Of a stretch of 64,000 nt of DNA, positions 37,264 through 45,082 are shown in pieces. The stretch is from positions 1 to 64,000 of the forward strand of contig CADBYM010000016.1 in the NCBI GenBank assembly GCA_902798915.1, in the 5' to 3' direction. Both the position numbers and the translations under genes were made by a program. The notes beneath the pieces are model-generated. The model was not told the origin of the DNA. It saw only the letters and a program-made list of their open reading frames with translations, and did not search any database. Each line of letters opens with the position of its first letter. The stretch's first letter is position 1. The DNA is from an uncultured Coriobacteriaceae bacterium (GTDB lineage: Bacteria > Actinomycetota > Coriobacteriia > Coriobacteriales > Atopobiaceae).

Positions 37264-37360
37264 AATTGACTCAAGACTCGGATAGGTCTGGAGTTGCGAC
37301 TCATTGCCCATAGCGGGCACTGAGCCATCTGTTGGAATTCGATCGAAGGAGTTGATACCC

Positions 37361-38551
37361 ATGGCCTTTACCAAGAAGACCGTGCGTGACATCGACGTCG
37401 ACGGCAAGAAGATCATCATGCGCGTCGACTTCAATGTGCCTCTGAAGGACGGCGTCGTTACCGACGACACCCGTGTGCGTGCGGCCATTCCCACCATTAA
37501 GTACCTCAAGGAGCACAATGCTGGCATCATCCTCATGAGCCACCTTGGTCGTCCTAAGGGCGACGGTCCCGAGCCTGCTCTGACCCTCAAGCCGGCTGCC
37601 GAGAAGCTCGCCGAGCTCACGGGCTACGATGTGAAGTTCGTTGACGACACCTATGGCGAGAAGGCTGCTGAGGCCTGCGCCGCCGTCAAGCCGGGCGACA
37701 TCCTCGTGCTCGAGAACGTCCGCTTCCTCAAGGCCGAGAAGAAGAACGACCCCGAGGTTGCCAAGAAGTTCGCTTCCTACGCCGACATCTTCGTGCTCGA
37801 CGCCTTTGGTACCGCGCACCGTGCGCAGGGTTCCGTCGTGGGCGCCGCCGAGTTCATTCCGGCCGTCGCCGGCTTCCTGCTCGAGAAGGAAGTTGACACC
37901 CTCACCGGCATCTTCGCCGATCCCGAGCGTCCGTTCGTGGCCGTTGTCGGTGGCTCCAAGGTTTCCTCCAAGATTGGTGTTCTGGAGAACCTCATCGAGT
38001 CCGCCAACACCCTCATCATCGGTGGCGGCATGGCCTACACGTTCTTCCTGGCCAAGGGCTACTCCGTGGGCAAGTCCCTCCAGGAGCCCGACTGGATCGA
38101 GCGCGCCGGCGAGATGCTCAAGAAGGCCGAGGAGAAGGGCTGCCAGATTCTGCTGCCCGTCGACAACATCGTTGCCGACCACTTTGGCGAGGACGCCGAG
38201 GGCACCGTCGTTGCCTCCGATGCGATTCCTGACGACATGATGGGCATGGACATCGGCCCCGAGACCGAGAAGCTGTACTGCGACGCCGTCAAGGGCGCCA
38301 AGACGGTCTTCTGGAACGGCCCGATGGGCGTCTTCGAGATCGAGCAGTTCAGCCATGGCACCAAGGCAGTCGCCGAGGCCATCGCTGATTCCGACTGCAC
38401 GTCCATCATTGGCGGAGGCGACTCCGTTGCAGCTATTAATAAGTTTGGCCTGGCCGACAAGATGAGCTGGATCTCCACAGGTGGTGGCGCTTCTATGGAG
38501 CTCGTCGAGGGCAAGGCCCTTCCTGGAGTGGAGGCGCTTCTCGATGCGTAA
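37361..38551 (+). CDS. pgk: Phosphoglycerate kinase
   Basis: A 396-residue PGK. It has MRVDFNVPLKDG, LMSHLGRPKG, VLDAFGTAHRAQGS, GGSKVSSKI and the C-terminal GGGDSVAA nucleotide-binding loop. GAAGGAG lies 9 nt before the ATG. The last codons overlap tpiA by 8 nt. Codon bias is again of the high-expression type. Confidence 0.98.
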   Translation: MAFTKKTVRDIDVDGKKIIMRVDFNVPLKDGVVTDDTRVRAAIPTIKYLKEHNAGIILMSHLGRPKGDGPEPALTLKPAAEKLAELTGYDVKFVDDTYGEKAAEACAAVKPGDILVLENVRFLKAEKKNDPEVAKKFASYADIFVLDAFGTAHRAQGSVVGAAEFIPAVAGFLLEKEVDTLTGIFADPERPFVAVVGGSKVSSKIGVLENLIESANTLIIGGGMAYTFFLAKGYSVGKSLQEPDWIERAGEMLKKAEEKGCQILLPVDNIVADHFGEDAEGTVVASDAIPDDMMGMDIGPETEKLYCDAVKGAKTVFWNGPMGVFEIEQFSHGTKAVAEAIADSDCTSIIGGGDSVAAINKFGLADKMSWISTGGGASMELVEGKALPGVEALLDA

Positions 38552-39311
38552 AAGGATGATCGCTGGTAACTGGAAGATGAACAAGACCTTCTCTGAGGCC
38601 GTCGAGCTCGCTACCGGGCTTGCTGCCGAGCTGAAGGACGGCACGGGTGACGTCGACGTCGTCGTCGCTCCGCCGGCTGTCGACCTCAAGGGCGTTGCCG
38701 AGGTCATCGAGCAGGAGAAGGCTCCGTTTGCCCTCTCTGCACAGAACGTGTACTGGGAGGAGGCCGGCGCCTACACTGGCGAGACCGCTCCGAACATGCT
38801 TGAGGCCATCGGTGCCACGCACTGCATCATCGGCCACTCCGAGCGCCGCGACTACTTCGGCGAGACGGACGAGGACATCAACAAGAAGGCCAAGGCCCTC
38901 ATGGCTCATGGCATCGTGCCCATCAGCTGCTGCGGCGAGTCCCTCGAGATTCGCGAGGCTGGCACGCACGTAGAGTTCGTCGTCGACCAGATCAAGAAGG
39001 ACACCGCTGGCCTCGAGATCAGCGATCCCTCTAAGTATGTCATCGCCTATGAGCCCATCTGGGCTATCGGCACTGGCAAGACCGCCACAGCTGATGACGC
39101 ACAGGAAGTCTGCGGCGCTATCCGCAAGACGCTCGTCGAGATCTTCGGCGAGGAGACCGCTGCTGGCATCCGCGTGCTGTACGGCGGCTCCGCCAACCCG
39201 AGCAACATCGCCGGCTTCCTCGAGAAGGAAGACGTTGACGGCGCTCTCGTCGGTGGCGCTTCCCTCAAGGCCGACGGCTTCGCCGACATGGTGCGCTCCG
39301 CTATGGCATAA
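38544..39311 (+). CDS. tpiA: Triosephosphate isomerase
   Basis: A 255-residue TIM barrel. The substrate-binding Lys is in AGNWKMNK, the catalytic His in IIGHSERR and the catalytic Glu in AYEPIWAIGTGK. YGGSANPSN is the phosphate-binding loop. The ATG at 38544 lies within the end of pgk; a second in-frame ATG at 38556 is possible but has no spacing for a ribosome site. Confidence 0.98.
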   Translation: MRKRMIAGNWKMNKTFSEAVELATGLAAELKDGTGDVDVVVAPPAVDLKGVAEVIEQEKAPFALSAQNVYWEEAGAYTGETAPNMLEAIGATHCIIGHSERRDYFGETDEDINKKAKALMAHGIVPISCCGESLEIREAGTHVEFVVDQIKKDTAGLEISDPSKYVIAYEPIWAIGTGKTATADDAQEVCGAIRKTLVEIFGEETAAGIRVLYGGSANPSNIAGFLEKEDVDGALVGGASLKADGFADMVRSAMA

Positions 39312-39338
39312 GCTGCGCAATAGCTACGCGTACTATTT

Positions 39339-39365
39339 GGCCCCGGATTCGATCCGGGGCCATTT
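39339..39365 (+). terminator. Rho-independent terminator after tpiA
   Basis: A perfect 10-bp stem (39339-39348 with 39352-39361) with a 3-nt loop TCG is followed by ATTTTCATT. It ends the pgk-tpiA transcript. Confidence 0.9.
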
Positions 39366-39473
39366 TCATTCGTTGGGGGATTTGAGGTATGGTTCTTGAA
39401 TACCCAATCGTACCACTGGTAGTTGGTGTACTCTATAGCATGCAGTTGTCAATCGCCGTAGATGGAGTGGAGT

Positions 39474-40859
39474 ATGGCAGAAGCAAAGAAGAAACCAGTC
39501 GTACCAATCGTTATAGGAGTCGTGGTCGTTGCCATTATCGGCGTGGTCGCGTTCCTTATGCTGACCCCAAAGAAGAAGGTGAACGTCCCGAGCGTCACGT
39601 ATTACTATCAGGCTCAAGCCGAGAAGATGCTCGCTGATGCTGGTCTCAAGCTTGGCGAAGTGAAGGAAGAGCAAAGCACTGAGTCCTATGAGGGTCTCAT
39701 CCTGAATCAGAGTCCGGATGCTGATGCGTCTGTTGATGAGGGTTCGGCGGTGGACATCACCATTGCGAAGGGCCGTCCCATTCCTACGTCCGTAGTGGTT
39801 CCGGACCTCAAGGCGCTCGGGCCTGAAGATGCGGAGATTGCGCTCTTCGGAGCAATATTCTTCCCTCTCAACGAGGGTGCGGTGTACTCAGATGACGTCG
39901 AGCCGGGCAAAGTATGCGAGCAAACACCTGCTGCCGGGACGTCCGTTCCGATTGACGTAACGGACTTTCAGGAAGGTAACTGGCCAGTTGTCTCCTTCAA
40001 GACGAGCTTGGGCAAGGAGCAGGTGAAAGTTCCTGATGTCGTGGGGAAGTCTGAGCAGGAGGCACGCGATGCTCTCGGTGCTGCGGGTATTGCGGTCGAT
40101 ACATCAAGCTCCTACAGCGAGACGGTCGAGCAAGGCCACGTCATCAGCCAGTCGATTGCAAAGGACATCACGGTTGCGAAGGGGACGATTGTCACCATCG
40201 AGATCTCCGCAGGCAAGAAGCCGGTCAATCGTGTAAACGTTCCCGACATCCGAACCTACAGCCTCGACGAAGCAAAGCGCGCGCTCGAGAGCGCAGGACT
40301 CAACTACACCTACTCTGGTGACGTCGGTGGTAGGGTGATTACGGTCAATCCGATGCCCGGTACTCAGGTTGATCAGGGCTCGAGCGTTTCCTTCACGATT
40401 CAGCGCACCGCAGAGCAAATCCAGCAGGAGGAACAAGAGCGTCAGCGCAAGCAGCAGGAGGAGCAGCAGCGCCAGCAGCAGGAGCAGCAGCGCCAGCAGG
40501 AGGAGCAGCAGCGCCAGCAGGAGGAGCAGCAAAGGCAGCAAGAGGAGCAGCAGCGCCAGCAGGAAGAACAGCAGCGCCAGCAGGAGGAGCAGCAGAGGCA
40601 GCAGGAGGAGCAGCAGCGCCAGCAGGAGCAGCAGGAGCCCGCGCAGGAGTATATTTCTGAGGCAGACGCGGCTGAATCGGCAAGAGCTGCTGTCGACTCG
40701 CTCATCGGCGACGACGAGGTTCTCAACACCAATGTCGTACTCGAAATCGGTGGGGATGCGCCTCACTACGTGGTGGATTTCAGCACGGAAGTGGCGGGGT
40801 ACGAGGTTACGCTCGACGCCTACACCGGAGAGATTTGGAATGTGGACATCATTGATTAA
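39474..40859 (+). CDS. Membrane-anchored PASTA protein with Gln/Glu coiled coil and C-terminal PepSY domain
   Basis: A 461-residue bitopic protein. A short Lys-rich cytoplasmic tail (AEAKKKP) and one membrane helix (about 9-31) precede four PASTA-like repeats (about 37-102, 104-180, 183-250, 253-315; for example VKVPDVVGKSEQEARDALG). These are followed by a Gln/Glu/Arg coiled-coil rod (about 320-390) and a PepSY-like domain ending YTGEIWNVDIID. PASTA repeats bind peptidoglycan or muropeptides. No kinase domain is attached, unlike PrkC/PknB. The start could also be 39462. A wall-sensing or wall-protease-regulating role is inferred. Confidence 0.85.
   Translation: MAEAKKKPVVPIVIGVVVVAIIGVVAFLMLTPKKKVNVPSVTYYYQAQAEKMLADAGLKLGEVKEEQSTESYEGLILNQSPDADASVDEGSAVDITIAKGRPIPTSVVVPDLKALGPEDAEIALFGAIFFPLNEGAVYSDDVEPGKVCEQTPAAGTSVPIDVTDFQEGNWPVVSFKTSLGKEQVKVPDVVGKSEQEARDALGAAGIAVDTSSSYSETVEQGHVISQSIAKDITVAKGTIVTIEISAGKKPVNRVNVPDIRTYSLDEAKRALESAGLNYTYSGDVGGRVITVNPMPGTQVDQGSSVSFTIQRTAEQIQQEEQERQRKQQEEQQRQQQEQQRQQEEQQRQQEEQQRQQEEQQRQQEEQQRQQEEQQRQQEEQQRQQEQQEPAQEYISEADAAESARAAVDSLIGDDEVLNTNVVLEIGGDAPHYVVDFSTEVAGYEVTLDAYTGEIWNVDIID
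40442..40640 (+). repeat. Short tandem repeat coding for the QQRQQEE rod
   Basis: About 200 bp of nearly uninterrupted CAG/GAG/CGC codons encode repeated QQRQQEE heptad-like units. The period of about 21 bp makes length variation by slippage likely. Confidence 0.85.
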
Positions 40860-41012
40860 TCCTTAGCAATAAGGTAACGGCAATTAGTGGGTCGTGGGGG
40901 ATATGCCTCGCAGGGCTTTCGGTGGCTAAAGCTTGTGACGCGAGGTGTGTACCGCACGGCCCCTTCATTGTTTGGCTTGACCGTACGCGTCAAGGTGGTT
41001 TGGGGTGGTTCT

Positions 41013-41198
41013 ATGAATCCGTATATGAAGGCTGCCATAACGTTCGCGGTGGTGTTCGTTGCCGCACTTGCCTATTCCTATATCTGCGACGTTATGATTG
41101 GCGGCGAAGTGTTTCACGTTGACTTGGCAGTCGCTCTTGGTGCCGCGGCAGGTGGCGCCGTTATCATGCTCGTCCACGACCTTACCAAGGACGAGTGA
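41013..41198 (+). CDS. Small two-helix membrane protein, function unknown
   Basis: A 61-residue protein with two hydrophobic segments (AAITFAVVFVAALAYSY and LAVALGAAAGGAVIMLV) separated by a short polar loop, ending HDLTKDE. No family is recognised. The ribosome site (GGGGTGG) is weak. It lies between the PASTA protein and an ABC transporter gene and may be transcribed with the former. Confidence 0.65.
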   Translation: MNPYMKAAITFAVVFVAALAYSYICDVMIGGEVFHVDLAVALGAAAGGAVIMLVHDLTKDE

Positions 41199-41316
41199 GG
41201 CGAAGCGGAACGGCGGTGTCCTGTTCCAAGCTTGTTTCGGGTGAAGGTTCTCAACGTTTGATGCGGTACGTATGCGCTATCTTCTTCGCATTGCTCATCT
41301 CATCAAGGAGGGAACT

Positions 41317-42237
41317 ATGACCAAGTTCAGCGACAACGTCTCGCGTCGATCGTTTATCACGCTCTCCAGTGGTCTTGCCGCGGCGCTCGGCCTTGCCGCC
41401 TGCGGTGGCCCTGCGGCACAGGACAGTGGCGCAGAGGATGCAGCAGCCGATTCCACGACTGAAGCCTCCACTGCCGACGCGGACGGTGCGTCGACCTTCG
41501 CCGCTGACGGCGTGCTACGCGTGGGAATGGAGGCGGCATATGCCCCCTATAACTGGCAGGAAACGAAGGAGTCCGATACTACCATCCCCATCGAGAACGT
41601 CAGCGGTGCGTACGCCGATGGCTATGACGTGCAGATTGCCAAGCAGGTCGCTGAGGGCTTGGGCCTTGAGCCGGTTGCCGTCAAGCTCGAGTGGGACGGC
41701 CTTATCGAGGCGCTGGGCAACGGCCAGATCGACGTCATCATCGCAGGCATGACGGCCACGCCCGAGCGTGCGGAGTCCATCGACTTCACTGATCCGTATT
41801 ACGTGGGCACCTACGGGCTCATGGTGCAGAAGGGCTCGGAGTACGAGGACGCCACCTCGATTCAGGACTTCAAGGGTGCGGCCGTGCTCGGCCAGAAGGA
41901 TACCCTGCTCGACACCGTCATCGACGAGATCGAGGGCGTCAACCACCTCAATCCCGTGCCGACCGTGCCCGACCAGATTTCCAACCTTCGTGCAGGATCA
42001 TGCGATGCCATCACCTTCGACACCGGCAACATCGAGAGCATGACCACGGACTATCCCGAGTTTGTTGGCATCATCTTTGAGGATGGCAAGGGCTTCTCGG
42101 AGGATGTGCCCGTCAATATCGGCATCTCGAAGGGCCATGACGACATCGTCGAGCAGATGAACCAGATTCTTGCGGGCATCGACGAGGAGAAGCGCCAGGA
42201 GATTTGGTTTGCCGCTGTTGACCGTCAACCGAAGTAA
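41317..42237 (+). CDS. Polar amino-acid ABC transporter, substrate-binding lipoprotein
   Basis: A 306-residue family 3 solute-binding protein (glutamine/cystine-like). It has a Tat-like SRRSFITL signal, lipobox LAAC, then GVLRVGMEAAYAPYNW, the DVQIAKQVAEGLG strand and IIAGMTATPERAESIDFT, the ligand-pocket signature with Arg. AAGGAGGGAACT precedes the ATG at 41317. It is the first gene of a three-gene importer. Confidence 0.92.
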   Translation: MTKFSDNVSRRSFITLSSGLAAALGLAACGGPAAQDSGAEDAAADSTTEASTADADGASTFAADGVLRVGMEAAYAPYNWQETKESDTTIPIENVSGAYADGYDVQIAKQVAEGLGLEPVAVKLEWDGLIEALGNGQIDVIIAGMTATPERAESIDFTDPYYVGTYGLMVQKGSEYEDATSIQDFKGAAVLGQKDTLLDTVIDEIEGVNHLNPVPTVPDQISNLRAGSCDAITFDTGNIESMTTDYPEFVGIIFEDGKGFSEDVPVNIGISKGHDDIVEQMNQILAGIDEEKRQEIWFAAVDRQPK

Positions 42238-42260
42238 TCCAAGCGCGCGTGGTTGGGATG

Positions 42261-42294
42261 CCAGGTACTCCGTCCGAATGGGCGTGGTACCTGG
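42261..42294 (+). promoter_or_regulatory. Hairpin between binding-protein and permease genes
   Basis: CCAGGTAC (42261-42268) pairs perfectly with GTACCTGG (42287-42294). As in the liv operon, it sits directly after the binding-protein gene and lacks a T-run. It probably favours binding-protein expression. Confidence 0.6.
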
Positions 42295-42330
42295 TGTCTT
42301 GTTTGCCGCTCTGCAGAGCTAGGGGTATGC

Positions 42331-43572
42331 ATGAACAGACTCAAGCAGATACAACAGTTTTTGAAGGATGACCACCGGTACGTGTTCTTGTGGACGAGTC
42401 TCGTAGCGATGGTCGGCGCGTGGTTCTCAACACAGTCGCGTGGTCCGAAGAGCTTCCTCGCGGGGGTATATGCCTTTGAGGTGGCGATGTATTGGTTTCT
42501 TATGGCATGGCTTGCCGTAAGCGCCGTCGCGCTGGTCTGGAAGCTGACGCATTGGAAGAACTACGAGGAGACTTCGCCCTTCACTAAGCCGATGGCAAAG
42601 AAGCTTGAGCGTGTGCTCTCCTTTGCAGTCATCGCCGTCACGCTGGTCCTGTTCGTCGATCGAGCCGTGATGGGCCTCGCGAGCATCATCGAGGTGGCAC
42701 TTGCGCAGGACAAGAACCCCAACGACTTCTTGGGTTCGATCGTCTACATGCTCGACAAGAGCGGCGACATCATTGCGCAAGGTGCGCTCATCACGGTGGA
42801 GCTGGCCGTCTTTGGTACGCTCATCGCGTTCTTTCTTGCCATTCTGCTGGTGTTCTTGCGCATTCAGGAGATAGATCGGTCGGACAACGACTTCATCCGC
42901 TTCCTCAAGACCTTTGGGTGTGAGTTCGCCAAGGTGTATTCCACCGTGGTACGCGGTACGCCCATGATGGTGCAGGCCATGCTCATCTACTTCCTCGGGT
43001 TCAACATCCTGCGCAACACGGGCATGACGGTATCGGAGATCGGTGGCATCTGGTCGACCTTCGTTGCCGGCCTCGTCACGATCTCGCTCAATTCGACGGC
43101 ATACATGATGGAGGTGCTGCGCGGGGGCATAGAGGCGGTCGATCCCGGACAGAACGAGGCGGCGCGAAGCCTCGGCCTCACGCAGTGGCAGGCGATGATC
43201 AAGGTCGTCTTCCCGCAGGGCGTGAAGAACGCCATTCCTGCACTTTCCAACGAGCTGGTCGTCAACATCAAGGACTCGTCGGTGCTCAGCGTCATCGGCG
43301 TCCTCGACCTCATGTTTGCGACCAAGACCGTGGTGGGCATTCACTTCAGGCAGATCGAGATGTACGTGGTCGCAGCCGCCGTGTACCTGTGCCTCACCAT
43401 GGTGGCGAGCTGGTTGCTGGGCAAGTTCGCGAAGCGACTCTCGGTGGAGCCTGCGCCGCTGGCAAGCGTCTCCGACATGACTGCCACCGTGGGTACGGTG
43501 GCGGGTACGGGTTCGTCTGAGTATTCGCTGGATGCCAAGAGGCGGGAGGGCCACAAGCATGATGAACACTAA
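42331..43572 (+). CDS. Amino-acid ABC transporter permease, HisM/GlnP type with extended N-terminus
   Basis: A 413-residue permease, much longer than the usual 220-240. About 150 N-terminal residues add two or three extra hydrophobic helices before the standard domain. The standard domain starts near [15 protein letters not shown] and carries the coupling loop [14 protein letters not shown] and [15 protein letters not shown]. The tail after about residue 375 is polar. The stop overlaps the ATPase gene by 14 nt. The ribosome site AGGGGT is modest. Confidence 0.9.
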   Translation: MNRLKQIQQFLKDDHRYVFLWTSLVAMVGAWFSTQSRGPKSFLAGVYAFEVAMYWFLMAWLAVSAVALVWKLTHWKNYEETSPFTKPMAKKLERVLSFAVIAVTLVLFVDRAVMGLASIIEVALAQDKNPNDFLGSIVYMLDKSGDIIAQGALITVELAVFGTLIAFFLAILLVFLRIQEIDRSDNDFIRFLKTFGCEFAKVYSTVVRGTPMMVQAMLIYFLGFNILRNTGMTVSEIGGIWSTFVAGLVTISLNSTAYMMEVLRGGIEAVDPGQNEAARSLGLTQWQAMIKVVFPQGVKNAIPALSNELVVNIKDSSVLSVIGVLDLMFATKTVVGIHFRQIEMYVVAAAVYLCLTMVASWLLGKFAKRLSVEPAPLASVSDMTATVGTVAGTGSSEYSLDAKRREGHKHDEH

Positions 43573-44314
43573 CGAGCGCGGACCGCTCATCAAGGTCGAG
43601 GGCCTGCGCAAGTCGTTTGGCAGCCACCTCGTGCTCAAGGACATCAACTTTGAGGTGCGCCAAGGAGAGGTCGTCACGATCATCGGCGCGTCAGGCTCGG
43701 GAAAGTCTACCCTGCTGCGCTGCATGAATCTCTTGGAGACGCCCGATTCCGGGCACATTTGGTTCCATGGCGAGGACCTTGCAGCCGAGCGAGTCAACAT
43801 CAATCGCTTGCGACAGGACATCGGCATGGTGTTTCAGAGCTTCAACCTCTTCAATAACATGAACGTGCTGGACAACTGCACCTTGGCACCGGTTACCACC
43901 AAGCGCACAAACAAGGAAGAGGCGGAACGCCGCGCGCGCACGAACATCGAAAGCGTGGGTCTCTCGGAATTCATCGCGGCGCCGGTCACCTCTCTTTCGG
44001 GTGGACAGAAGCAGCGCGTCGCCATTGCCCGAGCGCTCTGCATGGAGCCTGAACTCATGTTGTTTGACGAGCCGACGAGTGCTCTTGACCCCGAGATCGT
44101 GGGCGAGGTTCTCAACGTCATGCGCGACCTTGCCTTGGGTGGCATGACCATGGTGGTCGTCACGCACGAGATGGCCTTTGCCAAGAGCGTGAGCGACCGC
44201 GTGGTCTTCATGGACCAGGGCGTGATTGCCGAAGAGGGATCGCCCGAGCAGATCTTTGGGAATCCCCAACTCCCGCGTACGCGTGAGTTCCTCGCGCGCT
44301 ACCTGGAGGACTAA
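43559..44314 (+). CDS. Amino-acid ABC transporter ATP-binding protein, GlnQ type
   Basis: A 251-residue ABC ATPase: Walker [15 protein letters not shown]-loop [12 protein letters not shown], signature [16 protein letters not shown], Walker [14 protein letters not shown] and H-loop VVVTHEM. It energises the permease encoded just upstream. GGGAGGG lies 8 nt before the ATG; a second ATG follows immediately. Confidence 0.95.
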   Translation: MMNTNERGPLIKVEGLRKSFGSHLVLKDINFEVRQGEVVTIIGASGSGKSTLLRCMNLLETPDSGHIWFHGEDLAAERVNINRLRQDIGMVFQSFNLFNNMNVLDNCTLAPVTTKRTNKEEAERRARTNIESVGLSEFIAAPVTSLSGGQKQRVAIARALCMEPELMLFDEPTSALDPEIVGEVLNVMRDLALGGMTMVVVTHEMAFAKSVSDRVVFMDQGVIAEEGSPEQIFGNPQLPRTREFLARYLED

Positions 44315-44365
44315 TTGCGCGGTGATCTGTTGGGGCCACCCGGCGGCATCATGTGAATCCTGTTG

Positions 44366-44381
44366 TACAATGCTTTATAAC
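44366..44381 (+). promoter_or_regulatory. AT-rich promoter-like region before hypB
   Basis: Two -10-like boxes, TACAAT (44366-44371) and TATAAC (44376-44381), lie 15-30 nt before the hypB start in otherwise GC-rich DNA. No clear -35 is seen. Confidence 0.35.
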
Positions 44382-44395
44382 AGACAGGAGGATAC

Positions 44396-45064
44396 ATGGA
44401 TCGCATAAAGATTATCGATGTGCATGAGGACGTTCTGGCAAACAACGACCGTGCGGCAGAAGCGCTTCGCATGCGTTTGCACGAGAAGGGCACCCTGCTC
44501 ATCAACCTCATGAGTTCTCCGGGTTCGGGGAAGACGACGCTGCTGAACGCGACGCTCGATGCCGTGGCGGGAAGGCTGTCGGTTGGCGTGATGGAGGCGG
44601 ACGTTGACTCCGACGTCGACGCCTATGCGGTGCAACGCCATGGCGCTCGCGCGGTGCAGTTGCATACCGGCGGTATGTGCCACCTCGATGCCGCCATGTG
44701 CGAGCAGGGATTGCGCGAGCTGGGCACCGATGGCCTTGACGTTGTGTTCATCGAAAACGTGGGCAACCTCATCTGCCCTGCTGAGTTCGATACCGGCGCG
44801 GCACGGAAGGTGATGATACTCTCTGCGCCCGAAGGGCACGACAAGCCGCTCAAATACCCCCTCATGTTTGAGGTGAGCGACGTGGTAATCGTCTCGAAGA
44901 TGGATGTGGCAGAGCATTTTGACTTCTCGCTCGAGGAGCTTGAGCGCAACGTGCGTGCGCGTAACCCGCAGGCACGCATCATGCCGCTAAGTGCAAAGAC
45001 GGGTGAGGGCATGCAACAGTGGGTGGACTGGCTGCTTGGAGAAGTGGCCGCTTGGCAAGGTTGA
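44396..45064 (+). CDS. hypB: Hydrogenase nickel-incorporation GTPase HypB
   Basis: A 222-residue SIMIBI-class GTPase. It has Walker A SSPGSGKTTLL, the Asp-rich VMEADVDSDVDAYAV, metal-site CHLDAAMC and the base-recognition VIVSKMDVAEH. It delivers nickel to NiFe-hydrogenase (or another Ni enzyme) with HypA. The N-terminal His-rich nickel store seen in some HypBs is absent. ACAGGAGGA precedes the ATG. hypA lies 3 kb downstream in the same direction. Confidence 0.95.
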   Translation: MDRIKIIDVHEDVLANNDRAAEALRMRLHEKGTLLINLMSSPGSGKTTLLNATLDAVAGRLSVGVMEADVDSDVDAYAVQRHGARAVQLHTGGMCHLDAAMCEQGLRELGTDGLDVVFIENVGNLICPAEFDTGAARKVMILSAPEGHDKPLKYPLMFEVSDVVIVSKMDVAEHFDFSLEELERNVRARNPQARIMPLSAKTGEGMQQWVDWLLGEVAAWQG

Positions 45065-45082
45065 GGCACAAGGAGAGGGAAG

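Noticed and set aside
40442..40640. CRISPR-like repeat array
   Set aside because: The repeats are in-frame CAG/GAG/CGC codons of a coiled coil with no unique spacers.
39474..40859. PrkC/PknB-type serine/threonine kinase
   Set aside because: PASTA repeats are present, but only about eight residues precede the membrane helix, so there is no kinase domain.
44367..44381. Strong sigma-70 promoter before hypB
   Set aside because: Two -10-like boxes exist, but no -35 lies at suitable spacing; recorded only as weak.
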